Part shown: positions 10,874 to 21,815 of the stretch, in pieces
How the letters are laid out: each line of letters opens with the position of its first letter
How positions within the stretch are numbered: the stretch's first letter is position 1
NCBI GenBank assembly: GCA_001600055.1
Contig: BCIV01000010.1
Coordinates: forward strand, 310,001 to 374,000
Reading direction: 5' to 3'
Source: Filobasidium wieringae
Lineage: Eukaryota > Basidiomycota > Tremellomycetes > Filobasidiales > Filobasidiaceae
DNA: 64,000 nt
Program-made: the position numbers and the translations under genes
Notes under the pieces: generated by a model
Databases searched by the model: none
The model's input: the letters and a program-made list of their open reading frames with translations, nothing else
What the model was told of the DNA's origin: nothing

Positions 10874-13152
10874 ATGTCTTCTGCACCTATCGGTAAGCTA
10901 TCCTCCATCAACAGCTCCTTGCCTGATTTGTATAAAGAACTTGACAACTTCGCTCGTTCTCCAGCTCTTTTGTCCGTTTACGACAAGACCGGGCTCTTGC
11001 CTTTTGCCAAGGGGCTCAAGGAGCTCGGATTCAGGCTTTTGGGATCCGGAGGTACCGCTAAACAGATCAGGGAGGCTGGTATTGAGATCGAGTATGTGCT
11101 GGGAGTCTGTCTAGAAGCAACGTCGTCAGCTAACGCTCAGATGGTCACCATCTATCAGAGATGTCTCTTCTATCACGAAGGCACCTGAGATGCTTGGTGG
11201 ACGAGTCAAGACCTTGCACCCCGCTGTTCACGGTGGTATGTACCGAATCGTAAAAGTTCATTTCGAATCGGCTCACAAACGTTTCATGACTTTTAGGTAT
11301 CCTTTCCCGAGAGATCGAATCCGACCTCGCAGATTTGGCTACCAACCAGATCTCCCCTATCACTTTGGTAGTATGCAACCTCTACCCATTCGTCATGCAG
11401 ACTGCCAAACCCGATTGCACCCTCGCTGCCGCCATTGAAGAGATCGATATCGGTGGTGTCACCCTCCTCCGAGCCGCCGCCAAGAACCACGCCCGTGTCT
11501 CCATCATCTCTTCTCCTTCCGACTACGACGTCATTCTCCAAGAATGGAAGCAGAGCGGCAAGGTTTCGGACGAGACCAAGAGGGGTTTGGCCATCAAGGC
11601 GTTCGAGAGCACCAAGGCTTACGACGAGGCCATTGCGGATTACTTCAGGAAGATGTACGCTAGCACCGATTCCGCTGAGGATTCCAAGGCCGCTGCTGGT
11701 GTATCTTACCAGCGAGTGCCTTTGAGGTACGGAGCCAACCCTCACCAGAAGCCCGCTCAGGCCTTCGTCGAGCAGGGTGAGATGCCTATCAAGAGTGAGT
11801 CGCCGTTGTCGTCTTTTTGGACCCGTTCAGTCGATTGAACTCGAATATCTAGTTCTATCTGGTTCCCCTGGATACATCAATCTCCTCGACGCCCTCAACT
11901 CGTGGGCTCTTGTCAAAGAGCTCGCGGCCGCTTTCGAGCCTGCTCTTCCCGCCGCTGCTTCATTCAAGCACGTTTCTCCTGCCGGAGCTGCCGTCGCCAT
12001 CCCCTTGGATGACAGGGAGAAGAAGGTTTTCGGAGTTGACGATTTGAAGGAGTTGTCTCCCTTGGCTACTGCTTATGCTCGTGCCCGAGGCAAGTCGTAG
12101 TCCGTGGAGAGCGAGATAGTATCGATGACTGACCGTGGTCATCTACATAATCAACAGGTGCCGACCGAATGTCATCTTTCGGTGACTTTATCGCTCTTTC
12201 GCACACCGTCGATACCCCTACCGCCAAGATCATCTCCCGAGAAGTTTCCGATGGTGTTATCGCCCCGGGTTACGAGCCAGAAGCTCTCGAGATCTTGCAG
12301 AAGAAGAAGGGTGGAAAATACTGTGTCCTTCAGATGGACGCTGATTACGTTCCTCCCGAGATCGAGACCCGTCAGGTTTACGGTATCTCTCTTCAGCAAA
12401 AGAGGAACGATTGCAAGATCGACGAGACTTTGTTCAAGAACGTTGTTACCAGCAACAAGGAGGTGAGCATTGATACTCGAAAGTACTATCGCTTCCTTCT
12501 GACTCGACCCTTGCCAATCAGTTCACCAAGCAAGCTATCACCGACTTGACCGTCGCTACCCTCGCTCTCAAATACACTCAGTCCAACTCTGTCTGTTACG
12601 CTCTGAACGGTGCCGTCATCGGTCTCGGTGCTGGTCAACAGTCCCGAATTCACTGTACCCGACTTGCCGGAGAGAAGGCCGACAACTGGTGGTTGCGTCA
12701 CCACCCTCGTGTTCTCGCTCTTCCTTTCAAGAAGGGAACCAAGCGTGCCGACAAGGCCAACGCTATCGATCTCTTTGTCACTGGACAGGCTTTCGAGGCC
12801 GACCCAAGTGAGAAGTCTCAGTGGGACAGCTTGTTCGACGAGGTCCCTGCTCCTCTTACCAAGGAGGAAAAGGAGGCTCACATGGACCAACTCAAGGGTG
12901 TCGCTTGTTCTTCCGACGCCTTCTTCCCCTTCCCTGACAACGTTCACCGGGTTAGGAAGTCTGGTGTTCAGTTTTTGGCTGCTCCTGGAGGCAGTATCAT
13001 GGATGCCGAGTGTATTAAGACTGCCGACAACTACGGTATCGTCTTTGCTCATACCGACCTTCGTTTGGTGAGTTCAAGGACAGTCTTCTTCCTGCACCCC
13101 TAGTTGACAACGGGACTGATGTTCTTATGTGATTACGCAGTTCCACCACTAA
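10874..13152 (+). CDS. ADE16: Bifunctional AICAR transformylase / IMP cyclohydrolase
   Basis: Seven exons (10874-11091, 11159-11235, 11297-11794, 11853-12089, 12158-12462, 12522-13067, 13141-13152) give about 630 residues. The enzyme (PurH family; yeast has paralogs Ade16 and Ade17) catalyses the last two steps of de novo IMP synthesis: formyl transfer to AICAR from 10-formyl-THF, then ring closure. The N-terminal cyclohydrolase domain shows [32 protein letters not shown] and HGGIL. The transformylase domain shows [24 protein letters not shown] (the catalytic Lys-His pair), [26 protein letters not shown] and [11 protein letters not shown]. The C-terminus [11 protein letters not shown] matches the family end. 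The intron at 12090-12157 uses a GC donor, forced by the conserved ARARGADRMSS sequence. Intron 1 has two in-frame acceptors 18 bases apart (ending 11140 and 11158); conservation favours the second. The last exon is only 12 bases. Confidence 0.95.
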
Positions 13153-13298
13153 GCATCGGATTGCATAAAAGAATTGTACAAAAGGAATTTCGTTAATGAC
13201 GTTAAGGGAGTCGCAGCTTCAACTGTGCTTGATCGTTTCAACATGACTTGAATGACAAGATGTAGATTATGAATTATGATTCGACTCGGTGAAACTTC

Positions 13299-15393
13299 TC
13301 ACTCAGAGTCCTCGTCGCTCGACATTGTTGGCGATTTCCGCAAAGCCAGTGGCGAGCTGACTCGGGCTAAGTGAACCAAGACCCCAAGCGCTCGTTGGCA
13401 CGCAGTCTCTCTAGAGCTGATATCGGGTTTGATTCACTCACGGACAAACTGCATGGATCGTCGTCGAGCCTGTGCCAGGCTTGCAAAGCTGGTCTCGGGT
13501 GCTAAGAGCGGGAGACGAATTCAGCTAAGTCACATCGCAATGGCTGGTCCGTAACGCACCAGTTACCGTAAAAGAAGGTACCTCCTCGGGCGATAATGCT
13601 AGTTGTTTGGGTTCCATCGATTTCCTCCTCTGTCGGATTGTAATGGACGTGAGTGGCATTCGCGGTCACGATAGAGTTATATGCTACTGACCTTCTTGAA
13701 CAGCGCCATCTCATCAGGATTGACCTCGTACGGATCTTCCTCGACCCTCTTTCCTGCCTCTTTACAGTGCGTGACCCAACTAATCCCGACCAATAACGGT
13801 TTAGGATCGGGTTGACGTCTATACCAAGACATTGTCGATGATTTTCCTGATTTGTAAATGATATGGGTGCACGATTCGGACGGTTTCGCTAGGACCTAGA
13901 AGAGAATCGCTCGTTCAAGTATAAGCGAGAGTCACAGGTCGGGAGATTGACAAACTCTCACCTTGGCTCCACATGTTCTTAACATGTCCGCGAAGACTGT
14001 CCCGGCATCATCACCTTCTGCCGTCCTCACATCGACGAAAGCCACGACCCCCTTCAAACATCCGTTCCCCGTCGCGCTCTCCATCAAGTCTTGTAAATTC
14101 GTACTCGATCGGGGCAAGTTCGATTCGCCAGTTGAACCCGTCATCGATGTGAGATGTTCGGAAGATTCCGCAGGCAGACTATTAGCGACCCCTGCAAGGG
14201 AAGAAAACCTTTTCGTCCCCGTCATCGTCGAGCTCCTCTTCAACCCCATCGCCGGTCGATCGATCTCAACAGGGGTCGTGACGGATTTCGCAGAACTACT
14301 AGCGGTAGGCATCGCGAACCCTCCCTGCCTCTTCAGCCCTGACCCGTTCGTCGTGTTGGAAGAAGTACTTGCTGTAGCCGTATCCATCACGGAGGCAGCT
14401 CCGAGGGAAGTCTTCACCTGTAGTTTCGCCAGAGCCGCGCTGAGCCCATAAAGACTCCCTTTGGCCTCCCCATTGAGACTTTCTCTTCGACTTGCGACGC
14501 GTTGTAAGCTCGCTCCAGAACTAGTGGTACCGAACGGTGCCAACCGTTCCGTCCCCGATACCCCGTCCCGCTCATCTTTGATCGGGACCACTGAGGTGGT
14601 GTTCAAACCGATCGTACCCTGAGGAGGAGCAGTGGGTCTTCTAACCTGACCCATCATAGGCAATCGACTGACGACCGGGACTTCCAGCACCTTCTTCTTC
14701 TCCCCACCCATATCCTCATTGGCGTCCATATCCACATCCCCTCCTCTTCCACCCGTCCCAACCATCCCAGTCTTCCTAATTACTATACCGGGTGTAGTCC
14801 CCCTCTCCCTCCTCCTCCCTACCATCATCGTACTGGCCGAATGCCCTGTAACTCCCGTTCTAGGTTTAGGGGGCGTAGGAGCTTTCCTCCTCATCTCACT
14901 AAACTTGTTCTTCTTCGTCCCTTCCTGAGAAAAAGGCGGGTTTCCTGTATTCAACGATGATGAGGAGGAGATGATGGGAGAGGTGGAAGAAGGGGCGAAG
15001 AGAAGAGGTAAAGCGTTCTTCCTGGTGGGCGAATCGGAGATCCGTCGTTTCTTCTTCACCGTCTTTTCCGGTGTTCTCCCTTCCCCCTGTCCCTGTCCCT
15101 GCCCCTCGACCCCCTTCCCCTTTGCCTTCGCATCCTCCAAACTCAATGGCCTTTCAGTTCTCCCCATCCCATTGAGACCGGAACTGGGGGACCCGACTAA
15201 GGAAACTCGTTTCCTCTTCCCCCCCATTTGATCGAGGTTCCGATCCTTGACCATCGGCGATCCGCTTTGTTTCAGGGACCGAGGTTTGCGGGGGGTGGAT
15301 ATGAGGAGTAATTCGTCCCTACTCTCATCCCCCTCCGAGGTCGGATCGAGGTCCATCAGTTCCTCTGCGAGTGGGTTCAACCGATGTGCGTTT

Positions 15394-15433
<40 letters not shown>

Positions 15434-16019
15434 CTGTCGGTATGGACTGTGTAGGGTGGAGGAAAGAAGGTCCAGATTTCTGTTTCCAATTGGGTTGAGG
15501 TTCCCAGTTCTTCCCTAACGGACTGGGGAGGACTAGAGTTGATGATCTACCTGGGGTTTTACGGGGAGGTGTACGCGGGGCCGTATTTGTATTCGATATC
15601 GAGGAGAGATTTGGGGTTATTGAAGAAGGAGGTAAACTGGAATGAGCCGGTCTCGATCCGAACACGTTCTTCCCATTGGTCGATCTCTTGACAACCTTCC
15701 TCTTCTCAAACTCATCCTCCCCCTCCATCCCACCCCCACCCGCACGCGTTTCATTCTCCATAGGACCCCCGACGTTCTTGAAACTATCCATCAAGACACC
15801 TCGCTTCCTCCTCGTCCCTCCGAAAACCGTCCGTCCTTTTTTCTCCTCGACTAAGAATTCTTGCAACTTGGTACGGACTTGAGAATTCTTGGTCATACTA
15901 CGTGTTTGTGCTGAGAGTGGACATGGGATGGGGGTGGGTCGCGGATGAGGATGGGGATGGGGTGTGGTTGTGGATGGTAGGGGTTGCGAGAAGTCGACGG
16001 ACGGGAAATCAGGGGGCAT
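13299..16019 (-). CDS. BRCT-domain protein, microcephalin (MCPH1)-like
   Basis: Five exons (16019-13962, 13895-13692, 13629-13560, 13501-13442, 13366-13299) give about 819 residues. The first 650 or so are disordered, Ser/Thr/Pro- and basic-rich. One BRCT domain follows: GVVAFVDVRTAEGDDAG, then CGAKVLAKPSESCTHIIYK, LLVGISWVTHC and ALFKKRRKSMEPKQL. This last basic tail closely resembles the end of the first BRCT of animal microcephalin, where the BRCT acts in chromatin and DNA-damage responses. A second BRCT is not present. The C-terminus carries ARRRSMQFVPRVSSP and ends SSDEDSE. The four introns are 58-75 bases and each restores frame; the last two junctions rest on splice signals more than on conservation. 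The start is the ATG at 16019. The frame stays open further upstream to an ATG at 16205, but that extension looks like leader. Confidence 0.7.
15396..15432 (-). repeat. Coding hexanucleotide repeat (GTTCGT)n in the BRCT gene
   Basis: Six consecutive near-perfect GTTCGT units on the plus strand encode alternating Thr-Asn on the minus strand, in the disordered N-terminal part of the BRCT protein. Repeat length probably varies among strains. Confidence 0.8.
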
Positions 16020-16890
16020 TATTCTTGGGTCAGTCCAGTGAGCGAGGATGTGGAGGTCGATGTTGAGGTTGAGATTCGAGAATTCTGATGAAAAGGAATT
16101 AGGTCGCGAATGTTTTGTTTGTTTGGGTTTCGAGTTGGATAGAAAATCAATCAACCGATATTCAAAACAAATAACAAACAACAACACACCGACGCTGCTC
16201 AGCATGCCTAGATCGCCCAAACTCGCCAATCGCTGGCTTGTTCAATGATATAATGGCTCATCGTTCTCATAGCTGATATGTTGTCATCGAGAATATGGAT
16301 GCAGGAGACTACCAGAGGAAGAATCTGAAGCTGCTAGCTGTCATTCTGTGTATAATCGCCGTACAACAACAGTGATATCACTCGGCGCGGGCTCGCCGTA
16401 CGACGGACGACGAAACCTTGAGACACATGGGACACTCGAACTGATCCATCCAATATCCAACAAGGTTCACATATCATTTGCTCAATTGCTCAAAGCTCAA
16501 GTCCAACGTTGAAACGCATCTCCCGCAATAGACCTACCAAGTCTCAATGGAGACCTGTACCCATCTAAAAGCGCATTCGATCTTAAGCGCAACTGGATTA
16601 GCCTACGTAATAATGCCCGGATCCGGTATTAGTCATCGTATCATGCCGCCTGCCGATCTCGTGATAACGTCGTCGTCGTCGCTTCTTCATCTTTCAATCC
16701 AGGAAAATCCAAGTTCACTCGAATTCGTATCACCTGCATCACTTTGCATCGACACGCTCAAAAGGGGACCATGTCTACCGTGTTGACGCTGAAATTTCAT
16801 CCACGGACCCTGTAAAAAGAACGAAAACCATGCGATACTCATCAACATCAAAGGGTCGTAACCACTAGTAGTCCTGCTCAGACTTCCGCT
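16020..16890. other. Intergenic region between divergent BRCT and NT-C2 genes
   Basis: I see no gene with support here. Short ORFs on both strands show no family resemblance. The 190 bases just above the BRCT start are open in the same frame and may be 5' leader. The rest should hold promoters for both flanking genes. Confidence 0.5.
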
Positions 16891-19586
16891 ATGCTTCAAG
16901 TCCCCTTCTCCTCCCTCCTACACCACGGGCCCAACCATATCCGCCCATCTTCGGAGGGTCCCCGACCACCCGTCAGCTCTAAGCTGAGGACGTTGGTACA
17001 TAACAAACACGCCAACTTTCTAGTAAAGTTGACTGTACATGATATAACCAATGTCCCTCTTGTCTCTGGTGGATTCAGTGTGAGGTGGAAGTTTAGGGGA
17101 ACTAAGGGGGAGTTGGATTTGAAACGTGAGTCGATAGCGGGAGGTGCGAGCAAGATGGACGAAGATCAAGAAAAGTTGATTAAGCATGTCCTGCTCTTCT
17201 TGGTACTCAGCGGACACCGAACAACCAAACGGGCGGATCAGACAATCGAATTCTTCCCATTCCTTACGACAAACCACTATCGCTCCCGGATCTTCCTCCT
17301 CCCAATTGATGAATGGGGGACGAGCGGATTCCCCTTCGATAGCCAGTACCACCGAAACAGCTCGATCTTCGTTCGACGAATCGTCACGTCCTTCTTCCAC
17401 CGGTGCTTCTACCCCTGAGCATCCTCCTACCAAGCAAGACGCGACCACAACGACGACGAGGACTCATAAAGCCTCACAATCTTCGGTGGATAGTAACACC
17501 TCCTCAGCATCCAACAACTTCAACGATCTAGTGGATTCGACTATCCGTTCGACCCTCTTACCTCTTCCCATAAACATCCGACCGCCCGAATCAAACGATA
17601 ACAATCAGAAATCTTCCCTCATCGATCCGTCCAATCCGATCAAGAAGGATAAATCCACGCATCCTCATGTCCCTCATATCCTCCTTCATAGGAGTGAGAA
17701 CGGGAGTCATTCTTCCCTCTCCAGCGCGTTCGGGTTCGGCCGGCATAAACGAGGGAATGATGAGGACGGGCATGGGATGGGGGGAGGAAGGAAAAGGTTC
17801 ACTTCACTCTCCTCGTCCGTTCAATCCGATTCCACATCTACCACCTCTGAACGAGCCAACACCCCGACGGGATCCACCCGACAATCCCTGGAATCCAATC
17901 GAGAGGGAGGATCTGGTTCTAAACGTATAGACGTCCCACTAGGGACCGCCTCCTCTTCCAAAGGTTGTACAGCCATAGAACCGCTAGAAGATCATGGAGC
18001 TTCTTGGGAATACGATATCGCTCAGATCGTCCGGATGAAAATCCGACCCATGGGGGAGACCGAGCTGAAGGAATTACAGCGGGCTCAGAAGAGTCGGGTT
18101 CCCAAGATCACCGCTATGACGGGAACGGGACATGGACATGGGCAGGGGGGACAGGGGAGCGTGAATTTCCCACAGGGGAGCGATGGGAGACGTCATAAAG
18201 GGGAAGAAGGGGAGATCGCGGGTTGGTTAGGCGGAGGTCCTCGGTCAGAGAGTGGACTCAAGTTGGTCGTCTATCAGCATACGAATTCGTTCTTGGAGAC
18301 CATCCGGAGCGTTTCCACTCGGAGTGGGGAGAGGACCGAGCAGGAGGATACGGCCTCCGTGACCTCCGCGAGGGAGGGGAGGATGGGGTTGAAAAGGGGC
18401 AAGGGTAAGGAGACCCGACCCGATCCGGGCGTCTATTTCGGGGAACTCGATTTGGACTTGGCCGAGTATGCGTCGGAGGAAGCTAGGATGGGAAAGGGAG
18501 GGGTCACGAGGAGGTATCTACTAAAGGGTGGAAAGACGAACGCTATGATAAAGGTCAGTAGGGGATGGAGTGGTTCGGTACAGATCCGAGCTGATGAGCG
18601 AGGTTTTGGGGATCGTAGTTGACCATCGAATTGGTTCATCATGGTGGTGAGACGAGATTCGTTACGTGAGTCGTTGTCGTCCTTGCCAGTGCAGGCGAGC
18701 ATCGCGCTGACGTATGAACATCCTCCCAGGCCGGCTTTACAGAGAGGACATGCTATCGCTGGAATCACGAATATGGAAGACGATATGCAGATAGATCGTA
18801 AGTCTCTTACCCGCTCTTGCGTATGTGATCGGAATGACGATGTTGATGTGACGTCTTTCAGAGCACCTGGGGAAACTCAACGCTCCTCCTCATAGTCCCG
18901 CTTCTTCGTCGTCGTTGTCACTCGTCAGTATCGTTGTTCACTTCCTTGAAAGATTATCCACTGATAGCGATCATGCTCCTTCCTCTCTACAGAGCCAGAC
19001 TAGTAGCCGAACGCCATCTGTCCTTGCCCGGACGGCTTCTGTGAATACGTTCACTGCACCGGACCATTCCCTAAGCAGACCAAAGAAACCCCCCGAGGCG
19101 CATTTCCTAGAACCTGAACAGAGAGAACGGTTCAATCATCTGTACAAACGAGGGTATAGAAACCACGGACATCGTGCGGTTCATAACGCTATCAAGGATG
19201 GACAGTCGGTCAATCGTCACCGTGCCAGAGGAGCGTATGCGGGCGATTGGTCGGCCGAACAAGTCATCAACCATATCTTCCAACCTACGCCGGTTCGTAG
19301 GGAAGACAAGGTCACACCTTTCACTTATTACGCTCCCGAGATCGACGAGGGCGAACTGACCGCGGAGGAAGACGAAAGTCGCGCGGATACCGCTTCCATC
19401 GTGGAATCGACCAACACGCTGAACGGTAAGCGATCCAAGAGGTTCTTGAACGTCCTCAAACATCGAAAGGACACTTGGTCCAGTACCGGGACCCCGCGTG
19501 AAGAGGGATCGGAAAAGGAGAAGGGTTTGCAGATCAGACCTCGTTGGGGGAGGAACAGAACGAAGCTGCAAACAGTGCATGTATAG
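16891..19586 (+). CDS. EEIG1/EHBP1 N-terminal (NT-C2) domain protein
   Basis: Six exons (16891-17125, 17211-18553, 18619-18665, 18730-18797, 18862-18923, 18993-19586) give about 782 residues. The NT-C2 fold is visible in pieces. NFLVKLTVHDITNVPLVSGGFSVRW lies within residues 40-70 (quoted here only as its start NFLVKLTVHD and end GGFSVRW in substance). DHGASWEYDIAQIVRMKI lies near 350, GVYFGELDLDLAEYA near 490, and NAMIKLTIELVHHGGETRF closes the domain. A Ser/Thr-rich insert of roughly 250 residues splits the first strands from the rest. The C-terminal part holds a conserved-looking block LEPEQRERFNHLYKRGYRN and a basic end. Family members link membranes, Rab GTPases or actin; the role here is not known. 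All introns are 62-85 bases and keep frame. The domain call is solid; the exact start is less so. Confidence 0.75.
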
Positions 19587-19649
19587 AATTTCGTAGCGCT
19601 TTGCCATTGCATGTAGCCATTTATCATGTTATGCATATCAAGTTCCATA

Positions 19650-20310
19650 ATGATGAGTGATGCTCGTTCCTTGAGAGGTGACGATCTTAACCAGGCAGGC
19701 AAGTATGATTCGGATAGGGAGGAGGATATGATCAAGGAGTTCCTCGTGCGCCTTCCAACCTGGATAGCAAAGAATCACAATCAAGGCTAGAATGTTCAAA
19801 CTCCAAAATCCTAGTCTCAGATTGGATCTTCGTTCAGGGGCTTCCAGAACAACACCAGTCCTTGCTTTTCTGAACAAACTGAAACCAATATACCGAAGAG
19901 CAGGTCAAGTGTTAAGCCTTCTTCAGCCAATGGCATATAAACGTTATATGGATACCTTTGATTTGCACATCAAAAAATTCAACAACGTTCCCTCTATACT
20001 CAAGGTGGACCCTGCAAACCCATTTATGGGAACTGCTCTTGTTATGAATAGGCGCACCTTACCACACACTGACAGTAAAGACCCCAAAGATGGGTGGACG
20101 ATTATATCTAGTTCAGGTGACTTTACTGGGGCGGATCTAATAGTGGGAACGTATGAACATCAGATCCGAGTCCCTTGCAAACCTGGTGATCTTATTCTTT
20201 TCAAAGCTGGCTCCTTAATCCATGGAGTCATGCCTTTTGAAGGCAAACATCAATCTCTGGTGTTGTATACTCACAATCAACATTTTCAGGAACTCCATGA
20301 AGTCGATTGA
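19650..20310 (+). CDS. 2OG-Fe(II) oxygenase-like protein, TET/JBP type, possibly mobile-element-derived
   Basis: The main open frame is 19792-20310 (172 codons). An upstream ATG at 19650 can be joined through an intron 19703-19790 (donor GTATGA, acceptor CTAG), giving about 190 residues; the choice is unresolved. The protein has the order of a double-stranded beta-helix oxygenase: LPHTDSKDPKDGW with the H-x-D iron ligands, SGDFTGADLIVG, VPCKPGDLILFKAG, and LIHGVMPFEG with the distal His. In remembered fungal TET/JBP-like proteins the 2OG-binding Arg follows soon after; here that site reads GKHQSLVLYTH, with His or Lys instead. Such genes in basidiomycetes often travel with KDZ-type transposons. 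Base composition is visibly more AT-rich than the neighbours, and tandem repeats start at its stop codon. It could be an active small oxygenase or a decaying copy. Confidence 0.5.
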
Positions 20311-20376
20311 AAATGAAATGTGGCGTTTGAATATAAGTAAGATTGAAAATGAAATGTGGTGTTTGAATATAAGTAC
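20305..20376 (+). repeat. 36-base tandem duplication starting at the oxygenase stop codon
   Basis: Two 36-base copies, 20305-20340 and 20341-20376, differ at one internal base and at the last base. The first copy includes the TGA stop of the oxygenase ORF, so the duplication extended only the 3' UTR. Confidence 0.95.
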
Positions 20377-20418
20377 ATGTAAGATGAATAAGACCATAAC
20401 CATACAACGAATAAGACG

Positions 20419-20454
20419 GTAACCATAAGGCGGAGCGTAACCATAAGGTGGAGC
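20419..20454 (+). repeat. 18-base tandem duplication
   Basis: Two copies of GTAACCATAAGGCGGAGC (second with one C to T change) lie side by side. A partial third relative, AGACCATAACCATAC, lies just upstream. Confidence 0.9.
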
Positions 20455-20468
20455 GATCCATCAATCCA

Positions 20469-20741
20469 TCAATCGTCTCCACTAGATGAATTGCTAGATG
20501 AACCGCTAGATAAACTGCTAGATGAACTGGCCAGCTTCTGCTTGATCCTCCTTTGCTTGCTCCTCCTTCGTTTTTGAATCCAATCATCACCACTAGACGA
20601 ACTGGCCTTCCGCTTGCTCCTCCTAGCCGGACTTGCTCCAGAACTGTCTACTACTGGTGCGTACTGAAATCTTTTCCCGGCGGGTTCGTAGCTGACGTCT
20701 AGGTTGAGGTGAGGCAACGGCCACTGGCTCACCGTCCTCAT
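20469..20741 (-). CDS. Basic and Ser-rich short ORF in the repeat island
   Basis: A 90-codon ATG-started ORF. It has RRSKRKASSSSGDDW, then KRRRSKQRRIKQK, then a Ser-rich tail encoded by 12-base repeats. The basic blocks look like nuclear targeting signals. An overlapping frame (ATG at 20757, 44 codons) reads MAVSSDEDGEP and then a basic stretch, so this may be the remnant of a longer reading frame broken by a frameshift. I do not recognise a family. It lies tail-to-tail with the oxygenase ORF and may belong to the same element. Confidence 0.3.
   Translation of the reverse strand: MRTVSQWPLPHLNLDVSYEPAGKRFQYAPVVDSSGASPARRSKRKASSSSGDDWIQKRRRSKQRRIKQKLASSSSSLSSGSSSNSSSGDD
20481..20528 (-). repeat. 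Four 12-base units of the ACTAGATGAATT type
   Basis: Four imperfect 12-base units (each containing CTAGATGAA or CTAGATAAA) run head to tail and encode the Ser-rich end of the minus-strand ORF. Confidence 0.85.
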
Positions 20742-21815
20742 CAGATGACACGGCCATGGCTTCCGACTCGGCGAAGCTTATTTCAAGCAGACAGGCGTCC
20801 AATAAGTGAAGAAGACTCAGTATGATTCAATCTGGACCGTGATCAGGCAGCTCGACTGGAAGGTCGAAGCCACCCTGCCTCAACCAGCAAATACCTCTCT
20901 TGTGACTATGGCCAAGGTAACCTGGAACTGAGCGCACAAGTCCACTGAGCGGTCGCATGTTCTCTGTTGTATGAGGTGTAATCGAGTTTCCTCTCGCTTA
21001 GTCCTCAGATAGTAGTGATGCCTCGAATAGTAGTGATGTGTACAATCTCTATCCACATCCATCGAAGGAAGTAAACAACCGATAGTGATCGGAGTTCGCC
21101 CTCGAGATGAACTGCAAGGCGACGGTAGAACGAACGATATTGTTATAGAAGGCTGATAACCATTCCAAACGGTAAAGACACCAGTATGGCAGGCTCATTT
21201 GCTCGAGCTATCAGGGGTCTGAAGCGAATTTGACGGTAGGCCTGTTTAGCTATCAGTAAAGGGATCGACCTTACATTCAAAAGAAGAAGTCTCGGAGCAA
21301 CAAGATCGGTCAATATTCGATTTGTGCAGGAAGATGGCGTATATCTGGGTCGCGAGGAAACTCTTTCGAGATGAGGATAGCCCTCAAACGGGCCACGAGC
21401 CGGTTCACCTCGTAAGACGATTCGGTCGAAGTGTTTTTCTTCCGACTTCTGATCCGGATGTGAGGAAAGGACCGGATATCGCAAAGAGAACTCGTTTTCG
21501 ATGTATCCTGTTCCCGCGAAGATAAACCAGATTTTGAGCTCAGGCAGACGTATCGAGTAGGGCAGGACGATTGAGGGGACGGAGTGGTATGCTCGATCTA
21601 TCCTGAGCCCATCGACCGAGGTGCTGGTTCTAGGAATTGTTGGTCCACATCCATTACACGAGATCTCAGGCAAGAAAGCGATATCCGAGCGTTCCCACCT
21701 CAGAAAGAAGCATGTCGTTTTCATCCAACTTTCAATCTGCTTGTATTACAAACCCAACCTCTTTCCCGTCGAGTACGCATCCTCGTCCATTCCTCCGAAC
21801 CATAGTTTGAATGGT
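20742..21815. other. Region with no supported gene; one long orphan ORF
   Basis: A minus-strand ATG-started ORF of 193 codons spans 21143-21724 but shows no family resemblance, no repeat structure and no recognisable domain, so I do not call it. CAGATAGTAGTGATGCCTCGAATAGTAGTGATG around 21005-21038 holds a short direct repeat (ATAGTAGTGATG twice). The rest shows nothing I can name. Confidence 0.35.

Noticed and set aside
12060..12110. Stop codon TAG in ADE16 after GKS, suggesting truncation or frameshift
   Set aside because: The stop falls inside a GC-AG intron; splicing at GCAAGT restores the conserved ARARGADRMSS sequence.
13502..13714. Minus-strand 70-codon ORF (SIIARGGTFFYGNW)
   Set aside because: It lies across introns 2-3 and exon 3 of the BRCT gene in a different frame; the splice-joined frame carries the MCPH1-like sequence instead.
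20469..20757. Joining the two overlapping minus-strand frames into one repaired gene
   Set aside because: It would require assuming a frameshift that I cannot verify; reported only as a possible remnant.
21143..21724. Minus-strand 193-codon ATG-started ORF
   Set aside because: Long but with no family resemblance, no domain and erratic composition; not called without transcript evidence.
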